23,058 nucleotides of DNA from Deltaproteobacteria bacterium (GCA_026388445.1 JAPLJU010000057.1:1-23058); one strand, 5' to 3'. Positions 16,213 through 23,058 are shown, counted from the first letter of the stretch. Notes: a model not told the origin generated them from the sequence alone. Numbers and translations are program-made.

Positions 16213-17679
16213 ATGAAAAGAGAACGTGTCCTGTCGATCGTGAAGGGATTCATCCTGATCGGGGTGGTGCTTTTGACGATTTCCTGTGCCGTAAACCCCG
16301 TCACCGGAGGTCGGGATTTCATGCTGGTCAGCGAAGAGGATGAAATCAAACTCGGCCGGCAAACCGATGCCGGAGTGACCAAAGAGTACGGTCTATACGA
16401 TGATCAGAGATTGGCTGCCTATGTCAATGAAATGGGCCAGCGCCTGGGCAAACTCTCCCACCGTCCCGAGCTGGACTGGCATTTCAAGACCCTCGACGCC
16501 TCCGTGGTCAACGCCTTTGCCGCACCCGGGGGTTATATTTATTTCACCCGGGGAATCCTCGCCACACTGAACAGCGAGGCGGAACTCGCAGGGGTCATGG
16601 GCCACGAGATCGGCCACGTCACAGCCCGTCATTCAGCACAGCAGATCAGCAAGGCCCAGATGGCTCAATATGGTCTGACTGGGTTATCCATCGGCCTTCA
16701 AATATTCGGAATCCCGGACGTGTCCAGCCTCGCGCAGCTCGGCGTCGGAACCCTCTTTTTGAAGTTCAGCAGGGACAACGAGCGGGAAGCCGACTCGCTG
16801 GGCGTTGAATATGCCACGAAGGCGGGATACGACGCTGCTCAGATGGCGGATTTTTTTGAAACGCTTCAGCGCATGGACTCCAAATCGGATCGAAGCGGGC
16901 TTCCGAGCTGGTTCTCTACGCACCCGAGCCCCGAAGATCGCGAAAACGCCATCAGGACCCAGTCGAAACAGATGCAGCAGAAAATGGGCCTCAGGGATCC
17001 GAAAATCGACCGGGAAGATTACTTGAAAATCATCGACGGCATGATCTACGGGGATGACCCGAGGCAGGGATACGCGGAAGAGGGTGTTTATTACCACCCA
17101 GGGATGCGGTTCCAGTTTCCCGTGCCTGCGGAGTGGAAGTCAAACGACACCCCGGCCGCCGTCCAGATGGTCAGCAAGAAGAAAGACGCCGTGATCCTCT
17201 TTTTCGGGGCGTCCGGTAGTTCTCCGGCAGAGGCGGCCAGTAACTTTATAACAAAGACGAACGCCAGGATCATCCGAAGTGAGTCGCGCTCCGTCAATGG
17301 TCTCCCGTCACAGCAAATCCTGTCAGAGGTACGAAGCCGCCAGGGCGTAGTGAGAACCCTTTCCTTTTTCATACAAAAGGAGAGGCAAATTTTCGTGTTT
17401 CACGGTCTGAGTTCGGCGCGTCTTTTCCCCCAGTATGAACAGACTTTCAGTGACACGTTCAGCGCGTTTGAAGAATTAAAGGATCCCGAGAAAATCAACG
17501 TCCAGCCGGACCGCATCAGGGCCCGGTTTACCAAGAAGACAGAGACCATCGAGAATGCCCTGCGCTCCCTCGGCGTCCCCGATGATAAACTGAAGGATGT
17601 GGTGGTTCTCAACGGCGGGACACCGGGACAGACCCTACCCGCCAACACGCTGATCAAGATCGTCGAGTATGGAAGATGA
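16213..17679 (+). CDS. M48-family zinc metalloprotease lipoprotein
   Basis: The 488-residue protein resembles the periplasmic M48 proteases (BepA/LoiP group) that act in outer-membrane protein quality control. A lipobox LTISC puts the lipidated Cys at 25. The zinc site is HEIGH (131-135), with the third ligand Glu192 in NEREADSLGVEYATKAGYD. A membrane-associating hydrophobic stretch lies between them at about 154-184. A second domain from about 290 to 425 (GMRFQFPVPAEW ... QQILSE ... FFIQKERQIFVFHG) follows. The last 55 residues (IENALRSLGVP ... LNGGTPGQTLPANTLIKIV) look like a degenerate LysM-type tail. It has no TPR region, unlike BepA. GGGGGA lies 6 bases before ATG 16213. Confidence 0.9.
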   Translation: MKRERVLSIVKGFILIGVVLLTISCAVNPVTGGRDFMLVSEEDEIKLGRQTDAGVTKEYGLYDDQRLAAYVNEMGQRLGKLSHRPELDWHFKTLDASVVNAFAAPGGYIYFTRGILATLNSEAELAGVMGHEIGHVTARHSAQQISKAQMAQYGLTGLSIGLQIFGIPDVSSLAQLGVGTLFLKFSRDNEREADSLGVEYATKAGYDAAQMADFFETLQRMDSKSDRSGLPSWFSTHPSPEDRENAIRTQSKQMQQKMGLRDPKIDREDYLKIIDGMIYGDDPRQGYAEEGVYYHPGMRFQFPVPAEWKSNDTPAAVQMVSKKKDAVILFFGASGSSPAEAASNFITKTNARIIRSESRSVNGLPSQQILSEVRSRQGVVRTLSFFIQKERQIFVFHGLSSARLFPQYEQTFSDTFSAFEELKDPEKINVQPDRIRARFTKKTETIENALRSLGVPDDKLKDVVVLNGGTPGQTLPANTLIKIVEYGR

Positions 17680-17754
17680 GGGTTGGGATCTTATGACGGG
17701 GTGAAGGTCAGGGAAGACAGGGGCTTGGGGGTTGGACCATCAGAGCCGTTCAGA

Positions 17755-17783
17755 GGTCGTCGTATCGGACGGCCTTTTTCTTT
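17755..17783 (+). terminator. Intrinsic terminator of the lipocalin-M48 operon
   Basis: GGTCGTC (17755-17761) pairs with GACGGCC (17768-17774), 7 bp with one G-U, loop GTATCG, followed by TTTTTCTTT. The T-run reaches the stop codon of the convergent DUF192 gene. The reverse strand has no matching T-run, so it acts for the + strand only. Confidence 0.75.
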
Positions 17784-18277
17784 CAGAACCGGATTTTGTC
17801 ACCGACCTTGATTCCCTTTTTCCTGAACCAGCCCCGGTTCACCTCGAGGGCGTAGAGGGCGGGTGCGCGGGAGCTTCGGGTCTTCTCCGAGAGTGGGATC
17901 AAGGAGCGAATCTGTGCGATCCTCCCGTCGGCAGAGATGAAGGCGATGTCAAGGGGAATGGTTGTATTCTTCATCCAGAAAGCAAGGTATTGCGGTTTCT
18001 CATAGACGAAAAGCATCCCACGGTCCCAGGGGAGGCTTTCCCTGAACATGAGCCCCCGGGTCTGGGCTTCCGGTGTCGAGGCTACCTCGACCCAGAGAAC
18101 GGCCGCGCCGACGGAAATCCTGGTCAGGCGGGCCTCGGGGGGCAGGGACGCCTGATCGCTGCCTGCCTTAGGTGTCGCAACTTGACAGAAGATCGCCGTC
18201 TGCAAAAATGAGAAAAAACACAAAAGGGCTATGAGCCATACATGTGGCCGGTTCATCATGCCTATCAGCCTTTTCAT
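17783..18277 (-). CDS. DUF192 protein with N-terminal signal sequence
   Basis: This is a 164-residue exported protein of the DUF192 family, whose function is not established. After a hydrophobic segment at 12-30 and a linker to about 50 comes the DUF192 core. Its marks are TRGLMFRESLPWDRGMLFVY (73-92), the most conserved stretch FWMKNTTIPLDIAFI (100-114) and ALEVNRGWF (143-151) before the end. Cys31 follows Phe, so it is probably not a lipoprotein. The ATG at 18277 overlaps the stop of the phosphomannomutase gene as ATGA, which indicates coupling; ATGs at 18259 and 18256 are alternatives. Confidence 0.88.
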   Translation of the reverse strand: MKRLIGMMNRPHVWLIALLCFFSFLQTAIFCQVATPKAGSDQASLPPEARLTRISVGAAVLWVEVASTPEAQTRGLMFRESLPWDRGMLFVYEKPQYLAFWMKNTTIPLDIAFISADGRIAQIRSLIPLSEKTRSSRAPALYALEVNRGWFRKKGIKVGDKIRF

Positions 18278-19638
18278 GTTCTTGCGCCCATTTTCACCAG
18301 GATAGCGTTGAGCACATCCTCGACCATCTTTCGCTCGATCTGGAGGGTTTCAGGGGTGGACGCCTCGAAACGCAGCACCAGGACCGGCTGGGTGTTCGAA
18401 GCCCTCACAAGCCCCCAGCCGTCATTGAAGATGATGCGCACGCCGTCGGTCTCGATCGTCTTGTAGTCCTTCTGGAAATATTTCTTGATCGCCTGGGTGG
18501 CCTTGAACTTCAGCGCATCGGGACAGTCGATGCGGATCTCCGGCGTGGTGTAGCTCTTCGGAACGTCGGCAAGAAGCCCGCTTATTGTCTGTTCGGTCCC
18601 TGACAGGATCTCCAGAAGCCTCAAGGCTGCGTACAGGGCATCGTCGTAGCCGAAGTAGCGGTCGGCGAAGAAAAGGTGACCGCTCATTTCGCCCGCCAGC
18701 ACGGCCTTTTCCTGCTTCATCTTCCCCTTGATCAGGGAATGACCCGCCTTCCACATGATGGAACGCCCGCCGTGCTTCTCGATGTCGTCGTAGAGCCGCT
18801 GGGAGCATTTCACTTCCCCGATGATGGTGGCGCCGGGCCTTTCCTTCAAGATAAAACGGGAAAAAAGAAGCAGCAGCTCATCCCCCCAGAGGATCTCCCC
18901 CCGGTCGGTTACAACGCCGATCCGGTCCCCATCACCGTCGAAGGCGATACCGACATCGGCCTTTTCCTCCAAGACACGGTGGATGAGCTCCTTTAGATTC
19001 CCCGGTACGGTGGGGTCGGGAAAATGGTTCGGGAAGCGGCCGTCCATGTCACAGTAGAGGCACGTGATCCGGCAGCCAAATCTCTCCAGGATCGGAACGA
19101 TAAAATGTCCACCCATGCCGTTTCCGCCGTCGACGATGACCTTGAGCCCCCTGCGGAGTTTCACATTTTTGTAGAGGCAATCCCCGTAAGCCCCCGTCAC
19201 TTCACCCGTCTCAGAGGAACCGTTGCCGGCGGCGTACACCCCCCTTTCCACGATCTGTCTCAACGCCTGAATGTCCTCGCCGTAGATCGTGTCGGGACCC
19301 ACACAGATCTTGAAGCCGTTAAACTCCGGCGGATTGTGGCTTCCCGTCACCATCACGCCGCCGTCGGTTTTGTAATGCCGTATGGAAAAGTAGAGCATGG
19401 GGGTGGCGCACAAACCCACGTCGATGACTCTCATGCCCGCGGCCATCAGGCCGCCCTTCATGGCCCTGGCGTATTCTTCGGAGCTGAGGCGGCAATCCCT
19501 GCCCAGCGTCATGGTCCTGACGCCTCTTGTGGCCCCGAATGTGCCGATGGCTCTTCCGAGATTGTAAACCACTCCGAAGTCGAGGTCCCGTCCGACCAGA
19601 CCCCGGACATCGTATTCCCGAAAGATTTCCGGATTCAT
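18274..19638 (-). CDS. Phosphomannomutase/phosphoglucomutase (AlgC-like)
   Basis: The enzyme interconverts hexose 1- and 6-phosphates, feeding GDP-mannose, UDP-glucose and so LPS or exopolysaccharide. The 454-residue protein has all four active-site elements. These are the phosphoserine Ser100 in TGSHNPPEFNGFK, the metal loop DGDGDR (234-239), the sugar-binding GEMSGH (316-321) and the phosphate-binding RASNTQP near the C terminus. The start MNPEIFREYDVRG is preferred because family members begin this way and GGAG lies 6-8 bases upstream. Longer readings start at 19650 or 19677. Mannose versus glucose preference cannot be told from sequence. It is followed by the coupled DUF192 gene. Confidence 0.94.
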   Translation of the reverse strand: MNPEIFREYDVRGLVGRDLDFGVVYNLGRAIGTFGATRGVRTMTLGRDCRLSSEEYARAMKGGLMAAGMRVIDVGLCATPMLYFSIRHYKTDGGVMVTGSHNPPEFNGFKICVGPDTIYGEDIQALRQIVERGVYAAGNGSSETGEVTGAYGDCLYKNVKLRRGLKVIVDGGNGMGGHFIVPILERFGCRITCLYCDMDGRFPNHFPDPTVPGNLKELIHRVLEEKADVGIAFDGDGDRIGVVTDRGEILWGDELLLLFSRFILKERPGATIIGEVKCSQRLYDDIEKHGGRSIMWKAGHSLIKGKMKQEKAVLAGEMSGHLFFADRYFGYDDALYAALRLLEILSGTEQTISGLLADVPKSYTTPEIRIDCPDALKFKATQAIKKYFQKDYKTIETDGVRIIFNDGWGLVRASNTQPVLVLRFEASTPETLQIERKMVEDVLNAILVKMGART

Positions 19639-19763
19639 TGATTGCTCCATTGTAAAAAATCTTGGGTTGAATACCATAAAATGATTATTATCACAACAAA
19701 CGAAGAATGCTTTCAGCGGGCTTCCTTACCCTGCGCGACGGAAGGAGGGACGCTTTTTTCCTC

Positions 19764-19792
19764 TTGACATTTGAAACCCCTTCGTTTATGAA
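19764..19792 (+). promoter_or_regulatory. Sigma-70-type promoter of the ABC transporter operon
   Basis: A perfect TTGACA (19764-19769), exactly 17 bases, then TATGAA (19787-19792). Transcription should start near 19799. This leaves a leader of about 230 bases before the first structural gene, far longer than at other genes here. The rest of the 390-base gap toward the divergent phosphomannomutase gene (19639-19763) holds only an AT-rich patch around 19676-19700 and no gene. Confidence 0.75.
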
Positions 19793-19825
19793 TGGACCCA
19801 CAAGTTCGGAGGAAGTAACCCCCAA

Positions 19826-19906
19826 ATGTCATACAGCAAAGGCAGCATCCTCGGCTTTTTTAGCTTTTTCGGCTTTTTTGGCGAGGTCTGCCTGGTGCGC
19901 TCATGA
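19826..19906 (+). CDS. Phe-rich leader peptide of an attenuator
   Basis: This small ORF has 26 codons: ATG 19826, stop TGA 19904-19906. Residues 10-19 read GFFSFFGFFG, with Phe at 11, 12, 14, 15, 17 and 18 (TTT five times, TTC once). A purine-rich GGAGGAAG (19808-19815) ends 10 bases before the ATG, a little far but usable. It starts about 27 bases after the predicted transcript start, and two intrinsic terminators follow. The codons 11-18 lie in the loop between segments that pair as a 1:2 hairpin. By analogy with the pheA and pheST leaders, the peptide itself would have no function; its translation rate would sense charged tRNA-Phe. Expression is inferred. Confidence 0.72.
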   Translation: MSYSKGSILGFFSFFGFFGEVCLVRS

Positions 19907-19941
19907 CATGAACTTCTGAGCAATTGAGCCGTGGGCAGACC
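19841..19941 (+). promoter_or_regulatory. Attenuator switch: 1:2 pause hairpin and 2:3 antiterminator
   Basis: Segment 1 is GGCAG-cat-CCTCG (19841-19853). Segment 2 is CGAGG-t-CTGCC (19882-19892). They pair as two 5-bp blocks, with the Phe codons in the loop. Segment 2 bases GGTCTGCC (19885-19892) also pair perfectly with GGCAGACC (19934-19941), plus two wobble pairs inward (to 19932). Those bases overlap the 5' arm of the first terminator, so 2:3 and terminator 1 exclude each other. A ribosome stalled at Phe codons 11-15 would cover segment 1 and leave segment 2 free, favouring readthrough. A ribosome reaching the stop codon would cover segment 2, favouring termination. Confidence 0.7.
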
Positions 19942-19963
19942 GAAAAAGGGCCCGCGGCTTTTT
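19928..19963 (+). terminator. Attenuator terminator 1 (3:4 hairpin)
   Basis: GCCGTGGGC (19928-19936) pairs with GCCCGCGGC (19950-19958): 9 bp with one G-U, extendable by A19927-T19959, loop of 13 bases, then TTTTT (19959-19963). It begins 22 bases after the leader ORF stop codon, and its 5' arm is shared with the antiterminator. Confidence 0.82.
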
Positions 19964-19972
19964 ATATTTCAA

Positions 19973-19999
19973 GGCCGTGGGTAATCCCGCGGCCTTTTT
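19973..19999 (+). terminator. Attenuator terminator 2 (5:6 hairpin)
   Basis: GGCCGTGGG (19973-19981) pairs with CCCGCGGCC (19986-19994): 9 bp with one G-U, loop TAAT, then TTTTTAATTT. The stem repeats the core of terminator 1 (GCCGTGGG ... CCCGCGGC). Its 5' arm can therefore pair instead with the 3' arm of terminator 1 (19951-19958 with 19974-19981), which would stop terminator 2 from forming. Confidence 0.82.
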
Positions 20000-20027
20000 A
20001 ATTTCGTAAATTAAGGAGGGATGAAAG

Positions 20028-21233
20028 ATGAAGAGATATTTTCTCATGACGACCGTAATGGTTATGATCCTTGCGGCACTTTGCCTGCCGGCGCAGGCAT
20101 CAGCCGCCGAGACGATCAAGGTCGGCGCCGCTATCAATCTCACGGGCCCCGCTTCGACCTGGGGGCAGTTTCACGCCAAAGGGCAGCAGGATTATTTCCG
20201 CTACGTCAATGAGGTCAAGGGCGGTGTCGCGGGCAGAAAGATCGACATGGTTCTCGTCGACACGGCTTACAAGGTTTCGGAGGCTGTAACGGCGGTCAGA
20301 AAATTTGCGACCCAGGACCATGTGGACATGATCGCCACGTGGGGTGCCGGTGAGGGACTCGCCGCAAAACCGATCGTCAAGAAATATAAGATACCCACCA
20401 TCAACTATTCGACGAGCTGGGAGATCTTGGAGGCGCCAATTGAATACATGTATCTCCCCTTCGGGAGCTACCGACTCGACTGCTACGCCGTCCTGGAATA
20501 CATCCGCGCCACCCACAAGGGAACCGAAACCCCGAAGGTCGGGCTTCTCACTTACAACAACGCCTACGGCCGCTCCATCCACAAGCCCAGCCAGGAATAC
20601 GCCGCGAGAATCGGGATCAACATCGTCTCTATAGAGGAATTCCCACCCAAGACGGTGGACCTGACCACGGAGCTTTTGCGTCTGAAAAAAGCGGGGGCGG
20701 ATTACGTCTTCATGCAGATGCTTCCGGCGACCATCGTCACAGCCTTTAAAAGTGCGGATCGCATGGGCTACAACCCCCAGTTCTTCGGGACCTGGACCTC
20801 CACGGACCCCGACTTCTTCAAGCTGGGGAAAGGACTAATCCGAAATCGATTGAAGATCCAGTTTTCCGGAGGGCTGCCGGCGGATAAATCGAAGGGGATG
20901 GCGCTTATGAGAGATCTGTGGAAGCGCTACAAGACGGTGGATCGTTTCGACGCGGCCTACTGGGAAGGGGTCGTCGTCGGCATGATCATGGAGAGAGCCT
21001 TTCAGCGTGCCCATGAAAAATACGGCAAGGTTGACCGAGAGACGATCAACATGGCCATGGAATCATTCAAGGACGAGGATTTCGGCGGCCTGATGCCGAA
21101 GCTCACCTACACGAAAACAGATCATGAGGGGTCCTTCGCGGGAAGGATCGTGCAGGTGAAAGAGGACGGCACTTTCATTCCCCGGACAAACTTCTACAGC
21201 CCGGGCAGACAAAAGATGAAACTTCTGAAATAG
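20028..21233 (+). CDS. ABC transporter periplasmic substrate-binding protein, LivK-like (Peripl_BP_6)
   Basis: This 401-residue protein should capture a small molecule in the periplasm for a branched-chain-amino-acid-type ABC importer. A signal peptide occupies residues 1 to about 27 (hydrophobic core to 20, cleavage near ASAA). The mature part starts TIKVGAAINLTGPASTWGQ, the usual type I binding-protein opening, and shows the two-lobe pattern with TPKVGLLTYNNAYGRS at the hinge. GGAGGG (20015-20020) lies 7 bases before ATG 20028. The neighbours LivG-like ATPase and acyl-CoA ligase point to an organic acid (fatty or aromatic) or amino acid as substrate. The Phe-rich leader hints at an aromatic compound, but no specificity residue can be read here. 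Confidence 0.9.
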   Translation: MKRYFLMTTVMVMILAALCLPAQASAAETIKVGAAINLTGPASTWGQFHAKGQQDYFRYVNEVKGGVAGRKIDMVLVDTAYKVSEAVTAVRKFATQDHVDMIATWGAGEGLAAKPIVKKYKIPTINYSTSWEILEAPIEYMYLPFGSYRLDCYAVLEYIRATHKGTETPKVGLLTYNNAYGRSIHKPSQEYAARIGINIVSIEEFPPKTVDLTTELLRLKKAGADYVFMQMLPATIVTAFKSADRMGYNPQFFGTWTSTDPDFFKLGKGLIRNRLKIQFSGGLPADKSKGMALMRDLWKRYKTVDRFDAAYWEGVVVGMIMERAFQRAHEKYGKVDRETINMAMESFKDEDFGGLMPKLTYTKTDHEGSFAGRIVQVKEDGTFIPRTNFYSPGRQKMKLLK

Positions 21234-21249
21234 CGGGGCCCGAGCATTC

Positions 21250-22095
21250 ATGAAGGCATTTCGAGGTCAGCCCAGCATTTATGCGGAGACGTTGAACCAG
21301 GAAAGAAAGGCCGAGCTTTTCGTGAAGGGTTTGACGCTGCGGTTCGGCGGGATCGTGGCACTGAGCGCCATCGACCTGGACGTCAGAACAGGTGAACTCG
21401 TCTCTGTCATCGGTCCCAACGGTGCGGGGAAGACCAGTCTCCTCAACTGCATCACGGGTTACTATCGGGGTCAGGAGGGGCAGATTCTTTTCAACGCCAA
21501 GGACATCACGAGTCTACCGACCCACAGCCTGATCGAACATGGCATCGGAAGGACTTTTCAGAACATCGAGCTTTTTCCCGGCATGACGGTTCTTTCCAAT
21601 CTCCTGCTCGCCCGCCATGTCCACTGTCGGTATCCATTCGGGCAGGCGGTCTTCTTCACGAAGAAAGTCAGACAGGAGGAGGTCCGTCATCGGGAGGTCC
21701 TCGAGGAGATTATCGATTTTCTGGAGATTCAGCCGATTCGACACAAGCTGGTGGGCTCACTCCCCTACGGGCTCCGGAAGCGATTGGAGCTGGGCAGGGC
21801 CCTGGCACTGGAGCCCAAACTTCTCATTCTGGATGAGCCCTTTGCAGGGATGAACCTCGAAGAAAAGGAAGACATGGTCCGCTTCCTTGTCGAACTGAAC
21901 GAAACCTGGCGTCAGACGATGATCCTGGTCGAACACGACATGTCGATCGTGATGAGCATATCGAAAAGAGTGACCGTGCTCAATTTCGGTGTGAAAATCG
22001 CAGAGGGATCACCGGAGCATGTCCAGTCGCACCCGGAAGTCGTCCGGGCCTATCTCGGCGGAGACGGGGAAAGAGGTGCAGGGGAGGGCGGCTGA
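21250..22095 (+). CDS. livG: ABC transporter ATP-binding protein, LivG-like
   Basis: This 281-residue ATPase subunit belongs to a branched-chain-amino-acid-type importer. It has Walker A GPNGAGKTS (55-63), Q-loop RTFQNIELFPGMTV (101-114), signature LPYGLRKRLE (171-180), Walker B LLILDEPFAG (191-200) and the switch His229 in LVEHDM. In the signature the usual Gln after YG is Leu; otherwise all motifs are present. The N terminus is about 20 residues longer than usual for LivG, and the Shine-Dalgarno region before ATG 21250 is poor, so a later start such as GTG 21322 cannot be excluded. It follows the binding protein by 16 bases. LivH, LivM and LivF partners are not in the window and would be expected downstream. 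Confidence 0.92.
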   Translation: MKAFRGQPSIYAETLNQERKAELFVKGLTLRFGGIVALSAIDLDVRTGELVSVIGPNGAGKTSLLNCITGYYRGQEGQILFNAKDITSLPTHSLIEHGIGRTFQNIELFPGMTVLSNLLLARHVHCRYPFGQAVFFTKKVRQEEVRHREVLEEIIDFLEIQPIRHKLVGSLPYGLRKRLELGRALALEPKLLILDEPFAGMNLEEKEDMVRFLVELNETWRQTMILVEHDMSIVMSISKRVTVLNFGVKIAEGSPEHVQSHPEVVRAYLGGDGERGAGEGG

Positions 22096-22099
22096 ATCG

Positions 22100-23058
22100 A
22101 TGGCAAAAGCTGCAGATCTGATCAGGGTGGCTCCCGATGTCCTTGTATCATTCGGGCGTCTCACCCTTCCGCAGGTCCTGGCCGATCAGGCCAGAAGGAT
22201 GGACCCTTCACGGGTTGCCATCCGTGAGAAGGCCTACGGCATCTGGAAAACCTACAATTGGCAGACCTACCTGGACTATGTCCGTCAGACGGCCCTCGGT
22301 CTCGTCTCCTTGGGACTTCGCAGGGGTGAAAACATCGGCATCGTTACAAACAATCACCCGGAGTGGCTCTTCAGCGAGGTCGGTGGGCAATCGGCGGGGG
22401 CCGTCACCATGAATCTCTTCACCTCGTCGGCCCCCGAGGAACTGGCAACGGCTCTCAGCCGGATCAGGGCGACCATCGTCATCGTCCAGGACCAGGAACA
22501 GGTGGACAAGCTCCTGGAGATGAAGGCCAGACTCGGCCATATCCGGCAGGTCATCTACGTCGACCCCACCGGGATGCGAAGATATGTAAACGATCCATGG
22601 CTCATCTCCTACAGCGAGCTTCTGGACCGGGGCAGAAGACTCGACCTCGAGGAACCGGAACGATTTTCCAGGGAACTGGCCCGTGGGAAGGCAGGCGACG
22701 TAGCCCTCATGATCCAGACCTCCGGCACGACGGGCATCCCGAAGCTCGCCATGCTCAGTCACCGCAGCTTTACCGAGATGGCCCGTCAATGGCTCGAGAC
22801 GGCGCCCATCGGCATCGGGTCCAATTGGATCTCCGTTACGCCACCCGCCTGGATCGTCGATCAGATGTGGGGCGTCGGGATAACCCTCGCCGGCGGCATG
22901 ACCATGAATTTCCCCGAAACCCTGGAGACGGTGGATGAGGATTTCCGTGAAATCGGCCCCTCCGTGATCATCACCTCCTCCCGTTTCTGGGAGGATCTGG
23001 CTTCGAAAATCCGGGTCAAAATGGACGATGCCGGCTGGGTCAAAAAAAAGATCTTCAA
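22100..23058 (+). CDS. AMP-forming acyl-CoA synthetase, N-terminal part
   Basis: The gene is open to the right edge; about 319 residues are visible. Adenylate-forming ligases activate a carboxylic acid with ATP and transfer it to CoA. The core P-loop-like motif is SGTTGIPK (208-215, within QTSGTTGIPKLAMLSHR). Preceding segments such as LVSLGLRRGENIGIVTNNHPEW match the long-chain acyl-CoA synthetase (FadD15/FAA1-like) branch. ATG 22100 follows the livG stop by 4 bases, with GGGGAGGG (22081-22088) upstream. Ligases of this type inserted in Liv-type transporter operons suggest uptake plus CoA activation of the same acid. The acid cannot be named; fatty versus aromatic is open. Confidence 0.88.
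   Translation, partial: MAKAADLIRVAPDVLVSFGRLTLPQVLADQARRMDPSRVAIREKAYGIWKTYNWQTYLDYVRQTALGLVSLGLRRGENIGIVTNNHPEWLFSEVGGQSAGAVTMNLFTSSAPEELATALSRIRATIVIVQDQEQVDKLLEMKARLGHIRQVIYVDPTGMRRYVNDPWLISYSELLDRGRRLDLEEPERFSRELARGKAGDVALMIQTSGTTGIPKLAMLSHRSFTEMARQWLETAPIGIGSNWISVTPPAWIVDQMWGVGITLAGGMTMNFPETLETVDEDFREIGPSVIITSSRFWEDLASKIRVKMDDAGWVKKKIF

Noticed and set aside
19707..19919. 70-codon frame across the attenuator leader
   Set aside because: It begins before the predicted promoter, is in another frame than the Phe-rich leader ORF and has no ribosome site; the repetitive AFLAFSAFLA reading is a by-product of the T-rich codons.
19998..20014. TTAATTT/AAATTAA hairpin just before the ribosome site of the binding-protein gene
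   Set aside because: A 7-bp pure A-T stem with a 3-base loop is too weak to act as a control element, and it does not cover the Shine-Dalgarno core.

Overview
The window reads as a piece of a moderately GC-rich Gram-negative chromosome, probably from the former Deltaproteobacteria (Desulfobacterota, perhaps a Syntrophus-like lineage). The basis is the PE phospholipid pathway, two lipoproteins with lipoboxes, the LivK-LivG-acyl-CoA ligase arrangement, and a mixed housekeeping gene order of a kind I associate with that group. The taxon is an inference; no rRNA or other marker settles it.

Left part (1-7997, all + strand): the C-terminal half of the RseP site-2 protease, tsaB (tRNA t6A), a small DUF465/YdcH protein, psd and pssA (phosphatidylserine decarboxylase and synthase, overlapping), asd (aspartate semialdehyde dehydrogenase), rsmD and coaD, a class I aspartate-type aminotransferase, and a PurF-like protein. 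The PurF-like protein has lost the catalytic N-terminal cysteine of its glutaminase domain but keeps the PRPP loop and all four Fe-S cysteine positions.

Middle (8200-15452, + strand): ispG-proS-rel, overlapping and probably one transcript. A good sigma-70-type promoter then drives a periplasmic N-acetylmuramoyl-L-alanine amidase followed tightly by rph and rdgB. rdgB appears to start at a CTG codon that overlaps the rph stop. A tRNA-Pro(TGG) and a terminator-like hairpin close this block.

Envelope block (15550-19638): a Blc-type lipocalin lipoprotein and an M48 metalloprotease lipoprotein on +, ending at a clear intrinsic terminator. Converging on it from the - strand are a phosphomannomutase/phosphoglucomutase and a translationally coupled DUF192 protein.

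Right end (19764-23058, + strand): a LivK-type ABC substrate-binding protein, a LivG-type ATPase and an AMP-forming acyl-CoA ligase that runs off the window. The leader of this operon is the most interesting part of the window. It has a TTGACA-N17-TATGAA promoter, then a 26-codon leader ORF with six Phe codons in eight positions. After that comes a chain of complementary segments able to form a 1:2 hairpin, a 2:3 antiterminator, a 3:4 terminator, a 4:5 hairpin and a second 5:6 terminator. This has the full layout of a ribosome-mediated phenylalanine attenuator, with an unusual tandem terminator, in front of a transporter/CoA-ligase operon rather than a Phe biosynthesis or pheST gene. All pairings were found by eye and no folding energy was computed.
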